DNA of 64,000 bases, from contig JAWLAY010000005.1 in the NCBI GenBank assembly GCA_041395245.1, positions 62,001 to 126,000 on the forward strand, in the 5' to 3' direction. The position numbers and the translations under genes were made by a program. Positions 43,224 through 51,605 of the stretch are shown here, in pieces (position 1 is the stretch's first letter; each line of letters starts with the position of its first letter). The notes under the pieces are model-generated. The model was given only the letters and a program-made list of their open reading frames with translations. It had not been told where the DNA came from and did no database searches. The DNA is from Aquimonas sp041395245 (lineage in GTDB: Bacteria > Pseudomonadota > Gammaproteobacteria > Xanthomonadales > Xanthomonadaceae).

Positions 43224-43667
43224 ATGCCGTCACCCAAGCTCATCACCCTGCTGCTGGTCGCCCCCTTCGCGCTTTCCGCATCACTCAACCCCGCGCACGC
43301 AGCGCAAGACCCGGTGGCCCCGACCACGCAGGCCTCGCTCAACGCCCTGCCGGACGAGGCGCGCATCGCCAGCGACCTTGAGGCACATTCGCAGACCGCC
43401 AGCCTGTCGACCTTGGCCAACGTGCCGAACGCTGACCTGCAGGCCGACTACACAAGCATCCGCAGCTCGGTTCGCAACGGGGAAACACTCGAATACCGCG
43501 TGACCTCGATCTACAACGCCAAAGTGCAAGGGGAACCGCAGCGGGAAGTCGACTCGATGGTCAGCTATCAAATGACGGGCGACCGCTGGACCCTGCGCGA
43601 CGTCAAGGTGACCGACACCCGCGAAACGCAGCCCGCCGAGTCCAACAGCGCAAACGAACGCTGCTGA
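43224..43667 (+). CDS. Small periplasmic protein of unknown function
   Basis: ATG 43224, with AAGGAG 7 nt upstream, starts a 147-residue protein. The signal peptide MPSPKLITLLLVAPFALSAS ends at about HAA-Q. The mature part is acidic and soluble, with YTSIRSSVRNGETLEYRVTS then IYNAKVQGEPQREVDSMVSY, which looks like a small beta-rich domain. I do not recognise the family. It stands alone and is followed by a strong hairpin. It lies beside the IetAS-type locus but points toward it, so a functional link is not implied. Confidence 0.7.
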   Translation: MPSPKLITLLLVAPFALSASLNPAHAAQDPVAPTTQASLNALPDEARIASDLEAHSQTASLSTLANVPNADLQADYTSIRSSVRNGETLEYRVTSIYNAKVQGEPQREVDSMVSYQMTGDRWTLRDVKVTDTRETQPAESNSANERC

Positions 43668-43705
43668 GTCGCCGCCGCCCGCGACACCACCACCGGCAGT
43701 GAGAC

Positions 43706-43738
43706 CGCCATCGCCCCGCACCACGCGGGGCGATGGCG
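43706..43738. terminator. Strong hairpin between the small periplasmic gene and the subtilase gene
   Basis: A 14-bp perfect stem, CGCCATCGCCCCGC and GCGGGGCGATGGCG with a 5-nt loop, is followed on the plus strand by TTGTGG. It lies 39 bp after the periplasmic protein gene, between convergent genes. Confidence 0.7.
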
Positions 43739-43802
43739 TTGTGGGGTGGGGTTCAAACTACCGTTAAGTTCTGGCGTTGATCCCGTGCAACGTTGCTAGA
43801 CC

Positions 43803-43843
43803 TGGCCCCGTGTTGTGTGGCCCCGTGTTGTGGCCCCGTGTTG
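43803..43843 (+). repeat. Three short tandem copies of TGGCCCCGTGTTG
   Basis: The 13-mer TGGCCCCGTGTTG starts at 43803, 43818 and 43831; the first spacing has 2 extra bases. It lies 23 bp beyond the 3' end of the subtilase gene. It is a simple-sequence duplication with no evident role. Confidence 0.8.
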
Positions 43844-43865
43844 CGCTCAACTTTTCGATTTCCAA

Positions 43866-46207
43866 TCAGGCCTTTCCTCCGATCCGAGCGCGCGCACGCG
43901 CTTGAGCACGGGCTTGCAGCGCCGCCCTCACTTGGGCGTAGAGCTGAGCATTGGCTTCCTCCCGATCCGCTAGTACCACGGCGAGGGCATAGGGCTCATC
44001 CCCATCGCGCCCATCGGACCAAGGACTGTCTTGTCGGGTCACCACGACGAACACCTTGTGACCGTTGGCCAGCGCCTGCTTGAAGCGCCAGCGAGAGACT
44101 TGCAACGTGCCGTTCTTGCGAGTGTCGTTCGGTAGCCAGCGGCCGTTGGCGCGCTCGCCCATGCCTTCTTCCCGATTGCGCCGGTAGGCTTGGGTGACCT
44201 CATCCAGGCTGCCAGCCGTCACCAGGTGGAACCACAGTTTGGCTCTGCGGTAGTCCAGCCGCGTGGTGCGCACGGCTGGACTGTAGGCGAGCGCGACGGT
44301 CACCTCCCGCGTGCGGCGGCCACCGTCCCAGAAGCTGTCTGGTAAAGGTAATTCGAAGAAGTGGTGCTGGTCGTTGCCGACGCGCTCTTCGGCCAGCAGG
44401 GTGACGGTGTTATCAAGCGAGCGAAAGAGCGCCGTATCGTCCACGCGCCCATACCCGACGAGGCGCAGGAGTTTGTCGCGGCCATCGGCATTGTTGCCGG
44501 GGTTCAACAGCGCTTCGCAGGCTTGCGGCCAGCGGGCATGGGCGCCGATCAGTGCGCGCAGCAGGCTAGGCGAGGCGTCGGGCACTTCGGCCAGTAGCCG
44601 TGCGGCCTGGTGGGCGACTTGGGGAGCGGCGTAGCTGGTGCCGATGTCTTCCTTAAACGCCGGCCCCAAGGCAAAGCCGCCGTTGAGCGACACCACTCCC
44701 AGACCGGCATGGTCTGTGCCACCTCCAGTGCGCCGCAAGGCGATGTTGCCGGCATGCGCGACCACGTCGGGCTTGATGGCGCCGCTGGCAGAAGGGCCGC
44801 TGCGAGTCAATGGAAACGGCTGCTCCGCCCGTGCCAACACGTGGTCTTCAATCGTGTTGGGATGGCGCTGTGCATTGCGTGTGGCCTCATTCAGGCTCAA
44901 GCCGCCAACGGTCAGCGCGTTGAGCGATGTGGCGGGGTCCAGCAGGCGGGCGTGGCGTTCGAACAGGTAGTCCGGGTAACTCGCGCGTGTATCGGCTGGC
45001 AACTGGGATGACAACAAATTGCCCGCTGGTACTACAAACAGGACCCCCAGCTCACGCGTCAGCCGATCCAGCGTGTAGGCGAGCCCGCGCACATGACGGC
45101 CATCGTAGACCTTGTTCAGGTCGCCATAGCTTAGGTTGAAGACCCGGCAGCCGTATTGCGCATGCAGTTCGCGCACGGCTTCCTCGACCGCCTTTTCGAC
45201 GAACTCAGTTTGGTCTTGTCCGTCGTCTTCGAACACTTTGCCGGAGAACAGGCGAAGCTGCGGGACGAACTGCCCTTGCTGAATAGCGCTATGGACATCG
45301 CCGTACAACGCAAGCCCGCCGACGAAGGTGCCGTGCCAGTGGGGATCGGTGTCATCCGCACTGCGATGCGGTGCGAGGTAGCCCTGCGCGTCGCCGACCG
45401 CTGCGCCGAGCAACGAATGTCCGCGCGTCAAGCCTGAATCCAGCACGGCAATGGACGGAGCACATCATCCAGAAGTGATCGAAGGCACTGGTTGATATCG
45501 GTGTGAAGCAGTTGTACGGCCACACCCAAGCGGGGCGGCAGGTCGGCAGTGCGCACATCGCGATGGTGCAAGATCTGCTCGGCCTGCGCACCGTTGCAGC
45601 GCACACGGACCATGACGAGCGAGGGTTGCTGGATGTCGTCCAGCCGCTCAATGCCTTGTGCATGCAACCAGTCGAGAAAGGCACGCACCATTTGCTGGCG
45701 CTTGTCCTGTCGCTCCTGGGGCCATAGTTCGACATCGAGCATGAAGGTTGGCACGGCTGGAAATCCTTGCTCAAGCAAGGCCGCGCCGGTACGGTCCTGG
45801 GGTGTCCAGTGGTCGAAGTCTTCGATGACGTAGAACAGTTCCTTCCGAGTAACAACGCCATCACGTGCAAGGGTGGCTAGGCGGCTCTCGAACTCTCTTA
45901 AGCCGTCATCAGTAGCGAATGCCAGCACAATGGATTCGTCTTCCTGGCTGACAATCTCCACGCCAGGAATGGCATCGAAGGCGGGCACGCTCTTGTCGCC
46001 CGCGCGCAGCCGAATCTTGAGCAGCTTACGGTCGTCGAACCCGCCGACGTCCTCTGCCATCGCACGTTGCCGCGCTTGGTCGAGCCGCCCGGCTAACGCG
46101 GCACCATGCGCTCTCGGATCGGCAGGAGGGCGAATTCCCGGATGACGCCTCGGATGGCGCTCCGTTGAGGGCGCTTCTCGCTCCAAGCGCAAGTGTTCAT
46201 AGGCCAT
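43866..46207 (-). pseudogene. ietS: IetS-type subtilisin-like protease of an IetAS antiphage pair, frameshifted
   Basis: ATG 46207 opens MAYEHLRLEREAPSTERHPR and a ~250-residue N-terminal domain (EFESRLATLARDGVVTRKEL, MVRVRCNGAQAEQILHHRDV). This frame ends at TGA 45428. The S8 peptidase domain continues in another frame from about 45460. The Asp is in AVLDSGLTRGH, the His in HWHGTFVGGLALYG, and the Ser in GTSYAAPQVA. A C-terminal domain follows to 43866. Removing two bases from GATGATGTGCTCC (plus-strand 45461-45464) joins the frames as DDAPSIAVLDSG. The whole protein would be about 780 residues. A GTG at 45446 could restart translation right at the catalytic Asp but would omit its strand. 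The ATPase partner lies 17 nt upstream. Confidence 0.87.
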
Positions 46208-46224
46208 GCCTCCCCCTCCATCCC

Positions 46225-47211
46225 TTAACTCTTATGACGATACTCACGGGCAAGCGCGGTATCGAGGTGGCTTTTCTCCAGGAACTCCCGGCCGGACAGG
46301 ATCATTTCCTTGACGGAGCGCCGAAGAACCCGCTCGATGTCGGCGTGCGACATGCCCTTGAACACGGATGCCACCTGGCCATCGTCGGGCTCGAAATTGC
46401 GGCGGACACCGGAGAGTTTCAGAGCCAACAAGCGTTTGATCTGCTCCAGATTCGGCATCTCGAAGCGCACAACCTCATCGAAGCGTCGCCAAACCGCCTT
46501 GTCCAATAAGGTTTCGTAGTTGGTGGTGGCGATCAGGATGCTCTCGCCTCGATAACCGTCCATCATCTGCAAGACGGCATTTACGGAGCGTTTGAGCTCA
46601 CCATGATCGGCGCTGTCGCCACGATCCTTGGTCAGGGCGTCGAATTCATCGAACAATGCGACCACGGGATGCGTTGCGACGTAATCGAACACTTTGCGCA
46701 AATTGGCGGCCGTCTCTCCCAGAAACGACGAGATGACCGAGTCCAGCCGAACGAGGATGAGCGGCATGGACAGGGAATGCGCGATGACTTCGGCGGCCAG
46801 CGTCTTGCCGCAGCCGGGAGGCCCGCAAAACAACAGCTTCTGCGCGGGTTGCAGGCCATAGGATCGAAGCACGTCCGTCCGGTTGTGCTCCATCAGGATT
46901 TCATCGAGTGCCGACTGCGAAGCATCCGAGAGAATGATGTCTTTCTCCTCTCGAATCACGGCACGCTCTTCTAGTAGCGCAAGGCCGTTGTCTTTATTTG
47001 TCGGCACGCTGGGCAAACTTTGCAGCTTCCGCGCACTCTTCCCGACCGTTGCCTGATCGCCGTAAAGTAAACGCTCAAGGTCATTTGCGAGCAGATGATG
47101 GTTCTTCTCGCGCTCCTCTTTGATCACCGCCTCGGACGCTGAGCGAAAGCCCGACGCATCGCCTTGTGTTCCTGATTTGATGAGTTGCCGCAGTAATTTC
47201 CCGTTAGCCAT
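46225..47211 (-). CDS. ietA: IetA-type AAA ATPase of an IetAS antiphage pair
   Basis: The 328-residue single-domain AAA+ ATPase has an N-terminal helical region (residues 1-90). Walker A is FCGPPGCGKTLAAEVIA (about 132-148), Walker B VALFDEFDAL (about 188-197), and sensor 1 is IATTNYE. Arg residues in AVWRRFDEVVRF are the likely Arg fingers. The pairing of such an ATPase directly before an S8 subtilase with this N-terminal domain is the IetAS arrangement, first described as a Ti-plasmid toxin-antitoxin/incompatibility locus and later shown to protect against phages. Here the ATPase is intact while its partner is frameshifted. ATG 47211 is the only good start. Confidence 0.87.
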   Translation of the reverse strand: MANGKLLRQLIKSGTQGDASGFRSASEAVIKEEREKNHHLLANDLERLLYGDQATVGKSARKLQSLPSVPTNKDNGLALLEERAVIREEKDIILSDASQSALDEILMEHNRTDVLRSYGLQPAQKLLFCGPPGCGKTLAAEVIAHSLSMPLILVRLDSVISSFLGETAANLRKVFDYVATHPVVALFDEFDALTKDRGDSADHGELKRSVNAVLQMMDGYRGESILIATTNYETLLDKAVWRRFDEVVRFEMPNLEQIKRLLALKLSGVRRNFEPDDGQVASVFKGMSHADIERVLRRSVKEMILSGREFLEKSHLDTALAREYRHKS

Positions 47212-47331
47212 AGCTGGCTCCCCTCATTCTTTCTCGCACTTCAGCCTGACTCGCTTGAGCGTGGGTTCTTCATGGTCGCAGTGGTCGTACTTTGCCTTGT
47301 GCGACGACTGTTGTCCCAGTACGAAGTCCCC

Positions 47332-50300
47332 CTACCTCCCCGGCATAGCAAACCCTCTCCCACGCGCTCCCGCTCTCGGATGTGCCCGCTCGCCATCCTG
47401 ATTCCGTCCATCCTCATCCTCGCCACGCAGTTTGTATGGCGGCGTCCAGCGTGGGTCTTGGGGTTTCGGGGCTTTGATTTCGAAATCGCTGCGGCTGGTG
47501 GTATCGGCGTGGGCGATTTCGAGTTTGTATTTGCCGGGCATGGGGAAGAGGCGGTGGCCGAGGCGTTGGGATTCGGCGTAGGGCTGGTTTTTGCGTTCGT
47601 CGCGTTTGTCGGCGTCGAGGGCTTGTAGCGTTTGCTGTTCGGCGGCGAGGGCGAGTTCGGCGTCGAGTAGCAGGTTCCAGTCGAAGCTGTTCAGGCCTGC
47701 AATGGCTTCGCGTTCGAATTGCGCCAGCGGGCGGTCTTTTTCGTCCAGCAGGCGGAAGCGCACGGTGCCAGCGGCTTTGGCCCAGAAGGTGCCGCTGAGT
47801 TCGGGCAGGTATTCGGGGCGGTCGAACCACGGATCGGGGCGGCGGCGCCAGTCGCGTGAGGCCTGGAGGTCGTCGATGTGGAACAGGTGCACATCGGCAT
47901 TGCGCACCTTGGCATCGAGTTCCTGCAAGGGCAGGGCGTCGACGATCCAGGCGCTGCGGCCATGGGTTCCGGCGATCAGCTCGCGGTCGCGCGGGTGGAT
48001 GAACAGGTCGTGCACCGGGACGTTGGGCAGGCCGCCGTCCAGTGCCTGCCAGTGGCGACCGCGATCCAGGCTGGCGTACACGCCGCGGTCGGTGCCGACG
48101 TAGAGCAGGTCGGGGTTGACGGTGTCTTCGCGGATCACGTTGACGGGTTCCATCGGCAGGCCGTCGGCGATGGATTGCCAGCTCGTACCGAAGTCGTCGC
48201 TGCGGTACAGGTAAACGCGGTCGTCATCCTGACGGTAGCCGTTCAAGCTCAGGTAGATGCGGTTGGCGTCGTGGTGCGAGAGTTCGACGCGGCTGACCCA
48301 GCGGTCGGCGGGCAGGTTCGCATCCACTTGCTGCCAGCGATTGCCGCCATCGGTGCTGACGTGCACGTGGCCGTCGTCGGTGCCCACGCCCAGGCGGCCA
48401 AACTGCAGCGGCGATTCGGACAAAGACGTGATCGTGGCGAAGGGCACATTGCCGCGTGCGGTCGAGCGGGTGAGGTCGGGGCTGATGGCGACCCAACTGC
48501 GGCCACGGTCCAGCGAGCGGTACAGGCGGTTGCTGCCCATGTAGACGGTGCGCGGGTCGTGCGGCGACAGGATCACCGGTGTGCTCCAGTTGAAGCGCAG
48601 CACGGGCTCGGTCAGCGGCGCGCGCGGGCGTACTTCGTGGCGTTCGCCGTCCTTGTCGATGCGGGTGTAGTAGCCGAACTGGTAGCCGGTGTAGGTGTCA
48701 CCAGATTCGTTGTCCACCGCCACCCACATGCCGTCGCCGCCGTTGATGGGCGACCAGTCTTCGCCGAGTTCCCAGCGCGTGCGGCTGCTGCCTTTCCAGG
48801 TGCCGTTGTCCTGCAGGCCGCCGTAGACGTTGTAGGGCTCGGCCATGTCGGCGTGGATGGTGTAGAACTGGCCGACCGGCTGTGCGTCGACACTACGCCA
48901 GGTGACGCCTGCGTCGTAACTCACGTCCAGTCCGCCGTCATTGCCCAGCACCAGTCGTTGCGGAAAGTTCGGGTCGATCCACAGAGCATGGTGATCGACA
49001 TGCACGCTCTCGTTATTGGCATAGCCCGACCACGTTTTGCCGCCGTCGCTGGACACCACCAGTGGCACGCCCATGGTGTAGACGCGGTCGGCGTTGCTGG
49101 GGTCGACCGCGATTTCGGCGAAGTAGTAGCCGTAGGTGTAGGTGACATCGCGGATCGGTGTGTCGTGGGTGCGGCGCCAGCTGCCGCCCGCGTCGTCGCT
49201 GCGCCAGACCGTGTGGCCCCAGGTGGGGTTGTCGAACAGCGCGGCGTTGCCGTCTTCAAGGCGGCTGCGCAGTTGTTCCAGCGTGATCGAGCCGTCGCGC
49301 ACCTTGGCCAGCAGGCCTTTGGCATCGAGTTCGACCGGCAGGTCGGCACCACGGATGAAGCTTTCGACTTCATCCGGGTCCTGCTTCAGGAAGTCTTCCT
49401 TGCTCATCGTGCGCAGGCGTTCGGGCGAGAGCGGGCGGTCGCCCAGGTCGCGCAGCGCTTTGGGCAGCTCTGCCCAGTGGTCGATGGTGGCGTACACGGT
49501 GTCGGGCTGACTGCGCGCCACGGCCAAGCCGATGCGCCCCACGGTCTCGCCGTGCGGAAGGCCGCCGCCAAGCTGGCGCCAACTGCGACCGCCGTCTTCC
49601 GATTTGTAGATGCCCGAGCCGTCACCGGCTTCGGTGAACTGCCAGGGCGAGCGCTGGCGGTCCCACAGCGCGGCGTACAGCACATCGGGGCGAGTCGGAT
49701 CGATGACCAGATCGCTGGCACCAGTCCAGTCGTCCTGGGGTTTCAGCACTTGCGTCCAGCTTTCGCCGCCGTCTTCGGTGAGGAAGATGCCGCGCTGCCC
49801 GCCGGGCGAATACAGCTTGCCCGCCGCGGCGACCAGCACGCGCTTTCCGTTGCGCGGGTCCACCACGATGGCGGCGATGCGGTCACTGGCGGTAAGGCCC
49901 TTGCGGGCGAAGGTCTTGCCACCGTCGTGACTGACAAACAGCCCGTGGCCACCGTAGTTGGAGCGCGCGGCATTCGCTTCACCGGCACCGATCCACAGCG
50001 TTTCCGGGGCTGACGGGTCGACCTCGATGGCACCGATCACGGTGCTCGGAAGGTGATCGGTCAGCGGCTCGAACGACCCGCCATTGTTGGTCGTCTTCCA
50101 CACGCCACCGCTCGCGTAGGCCACATAGAAGGTGTAGGGCTGCCCCGGCACCGACGCAAAATCCACCACGCGCCCGCCTTGCCCGATAGGCCCGACGCTG
50201 CGCCACTGCAGGCCACGGAAATCCGACGCCGCCTCCATGCGCTGATGCTGCTGCCACGCCGCTTCGCGCTGCTCGGGCGTGCTGGGCGCACCCGGTGTGG

Positions 50301-50367
50301 GGCGCGCTGCCTGCGTGACAGGGGCGAGGCAAAGCAACAGGGTTCCGATCCAGATGGCAGTGCGCAT
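47332..50367 (-). CDS. Secreted BNR/Asp-box (VPS10/sortilin-like) beta-propeller protein
   Basis: ATG 50367 starts a 1011-residue protein with a clear signal peptide (MRTAIWIGTLLLCLAPVTQA). At least ten Asp-box motifs of the S-x-D-x-G-x-x-W type follow (TEDGGESW, SEDGGRSW, SSDGGKTW, SYDAGVTW, SLDRGRSW, STDGGNRW, SDDFGTSW among them), so one or two large propellers are predicted. The last ~150 residues are a charged C-terminal domain (FRLLDEKDRPLAQFEREAIA). Such proteins are often annotated as glycosyl hydrolases or VPS10-domain proteins, but no sialidase active-site set is evident. Function is unknown; surface or periplasmic binding is likely. The upstream 48 codons of the open frame are rejected. 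Confidence 0.85.
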   Translation of the reverse strand: MRTAIWIGTLLLCLAPVTQAARPTPGAPSTPEQREAAWQQHQRMEAASDFRGLQWRSVGPIGQGGRVVDFASVPGQPYTFYVAYASGGVWKTTNNGGSFEPLTDHLPSTVIGAIEVDPSAPETLWIGAGEANAARSNYGGHGLFVSHDGGKTFARKGLTASDRIAAIVVDPRNGKRVLVAAAGKLYSPGGQRGIFLTEDGGESWTQVLKPQDDWTGASDLVIDPTRPDVLYAALWDRQRSPWQFTEAGDGSGIYKSEDGGRSWRQLGGGLPHGETVGRIGLAVARSQPDTVYATIDHWAELPKALRDLGDRPLSPERLRTMSKEDFLKQDPDEVESFIRGADLPVELDAKGLLAKVRDGSITLEQLRSRLEDGNAALFDNPTWGHTVWRSDDAGGSWRRTHDTPIRDVTYTYGYYFAEIAVDPSNADRVYTMGVPLVVSSDGGKTWSGYANNESVHVDHHALWIDPNFPQRLVLGNDGGLDVSYDAGVTWRSVDAQPVGQFYTIHADMAEPYNVYGGLQDNGTWKGSSRTRWELGEDWSPINGGDGMWVAVDNESGDTYTGYQFGYYTRIDKDGERHEVRPRAPLTEPVLRFNWSTPVILSPHDPRTVYMGSNRLYRSLDRGRSWVAISPDLTRSTARGNVPFATITSLSESPLQFGRLGVGTDDGHVHVSTDGGNRWQQVDANLPADRWVSRVELSHHDANRIYLSLNGYRQDDDRVYLYRSDDFGTSWQSIADGLPMEPVNVIREDTVNPDLLYVGTDRGVYASLDRGRHWQALDGGLPNVPVHDLFIHPRDRELIAGTHGRSAWIVDALPLQELDAKVRNADVHLFHIDDLQASRDWRRRPDPWFDRPEYLPELSGTFWAKAAGTVRFRLLDEKDRPLAQFEREAIAGLNSFDWNLLLDAELALAAEQQTLQALDADKRDERKNQPYAESQRLGHRLFPMPGKYKLEIAHADTTSRSDFEIKAPKPQDPRWTPPYKLRGEDEDGRNQDGERAHPRAGARGRGFAMPGR

Positions 50368-51219
50368 CGAAGGCGTCTCCGTGGGAAGGCGAGGTGGGAC
50401 AGGTTGACGGTGATGTGTCGCAGAACTCGAATCGTTGCACAAGTGCGGATTGTCGTCGCGGCCGGTCGGTTGGCGCGAAGAAAGCGCGCGATGCGGCGTA
50501 TTCCTTCGCAAGCGCTGATTGATGCGTCGTTCTCAAGGGGCGCGCATGAAGGTGTCACGTCATCCCCGCTCACGCGGGGATCCAGTCGGGTGATTCGTGT
50601 GCGGATGTTTTCGAGTGACGTCATCTCCGCGAAGGCGGGGATCCAGAAGCGGGTGGCAAGGAAAGGGTCTGTGGGGTCACGTCATCCCCTCGCACGCGAG
50701 AAACCAATGGTTCGGGCGTATCGATGCGACCAGAAGTCTCCGTCATCCCCGCGAATGCGGGGATCCAGCTTGTTGCTTGAGCCGGGCGTTACCTTCGCGC
50801 GAATGAGTCCATCGACGGCATCAGCGCTTCCCACCTGGAGACAGAACCCTGCGCCGCGCGTGCTTGAGCGGTTTCGCATTCTGAGTTAATGTATCAGCGC
50901 GCTAGTACATGTAGATGCGGATTCGGTGCCACAGGTGTTTGTCAACGAAGCATGTGGCAAACCTGTTCGTTATCAGCGCGATGCATCAGCGCCCCTCGCC
51001 CCTTGCGGGAGAGGGGTTGGGGGAGAGGGGTAGTGCTTGCGGCTGAGTGCGGCCCCTCTCTCGCATTCGAGGGACTGTTGGTTTCAGTGCTGATAGGTCG
51101 CGCCGAACGGTGGTGACATGGATCGGTGATCTGGAATGCATCAGAGCAACACGCCGCAAACCCGTTTCAGACCGCGGTTTCCTTAGTTCTTACCAAGCCG
51201 GAAGGGTTCATTCTTCGCC
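50368..51219. other. Gene-free interval with hairpin repeats upstream of the his operon
   Basis: About 850 bp have no credible gene. Short frames here contain the LDPR(V/I)xGDD-type peptides that are by-products of the CGTCATCCCCGC hairpin repeats at 50558-50767. A C/G-rich stretch at about 50993-51065 (CCCCTCGCCCCTTGCGGGAG and further AGAGGGG runs) is another common intergenic repeat type. The promoter of hisR must lie in the last ~150 bp, but no clear -35/-10 pair was identified. Confidence 0.6.
50558..50767. repeat. Four-copy hairpin repeat array with exact 61-bp period (CRISPR-like, not a CRISPR)
   Basis: Copies of 27 bp start at 50558, 50619, 50680 and 50741, each beginning CGTCATC and ending CCA, separated by three unrelated 34-bp segments. 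The middle of each copy is a hairpin (CCCCGC-N4-GCGGGG in copies 1 and 4). Copy 2 has one changed arm base. Copy 3 has a different stem (CTCG, CACG... CGAG) that still pairs. No cas gene or AT-rich leader is nearby. It resembles the Neisseria dRS3/NIME and REP-type intergenic repeats. Confidence 0.85.
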
Positions 51220-51540
51220 ATGAAAAAGCGCCTTGCGCCCAGCAACAAACGCCCCGCCGCCAAGGCGCGCCAGCCCGAGTTGGCCGAAGCGCTGCTCGGT
51301 TTGAAATCGGTGCAGGAGGTGCGGGCGTTTCTGGTCGATCTTTGCACGCCTGCAGAGCTGGAGGCCCTGGCAGATCGCTGGCGTGTGGTGCCGCTGCTGT
51401 TGCAGGCGATGCCCTATCGCGAGATTCACGACCGCACCGGGATCAGTGTCACCACGGTCGGCCGCGTGGCGCGCTGCCTGATGCAGGGCGAGGGCGGTTA
51501 CCGTGCCGCGGCGCGACATCTGGGCTTGTCCGACGACTGA
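51220..51540 (+). CDS. hisR: TrpR-like (YerC/YecD family) regulator at the head of the his operon
   Basis: This 106-residue TrpR-related DNA-binding protein has LLGLKSVQEVRAFLVDLCTP then ELEALADRWRVVPLLLQ. The helix-turn-helix YREIHDRTGISVTTVGRVAR is followed by CLMQGEGGYRAAARHLGL. This family precedes hisG in Xanthomonas relatives, where it is called HisR and is presumed to repress the operon; the ligand is not established from sequence. The symbol is used by position and family. The gene lies 65 nt before hisG. A basic N-terminal tail (KKRLAPSNKRPAAKARQ) precedes the core. Confidence 0.85.
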   Translation: MKKRLAPSNKRPAAKARQPELAEALLGLKSVQEVRAFLVDLCTPAELEALADRWRVVPLLLQAMPYREIHDRTGISVTTVGRVARCLMQGEGGYRAAARHLGLSDD

Positions 51541-51605
51541 CCGGCTCCACTGCAAGACTTTCGATATCAACGGCACGCTGCCGACCTCATTCAAGGAATT
51601 ACCCT

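Noticed and set aside
45461..45464. Programmed ribosomal frameshift in ietS
   Set aside because: The shift site GATGATGTGCTCC is not a slippery heptamer, and no downstream pseudoknot-like structure was noticed. A mutation or sequence error is simpler.
47878..50013. 711-residue plus-strand open frame opposite the BNR-repeat gene
   Set aside because: It is an antisense shadow of a repeat-rich, GC-rich gene. The minus strand has a signal peptide and many Asp-box motifs.
50558..50767. CRISPR array call for the 61-bp-period repeats
   Set aside because: Repeats vary in their stems with compensating changes, only four copies occur, there is no AT-rich leader and no cas gene. The CGTCATCCCCGC...GGATCCA sequence is a common intergenic hairpin type.
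50993..51065. Intrinsic terminator or attenuator before hisR in the CCCCTCGCCCC/GAGAGGGG stretch
   Set aside because: Pairing is imperfect and no T-run follows. The stretch looks like a common intergenic repeat, so no terminator is claimed.
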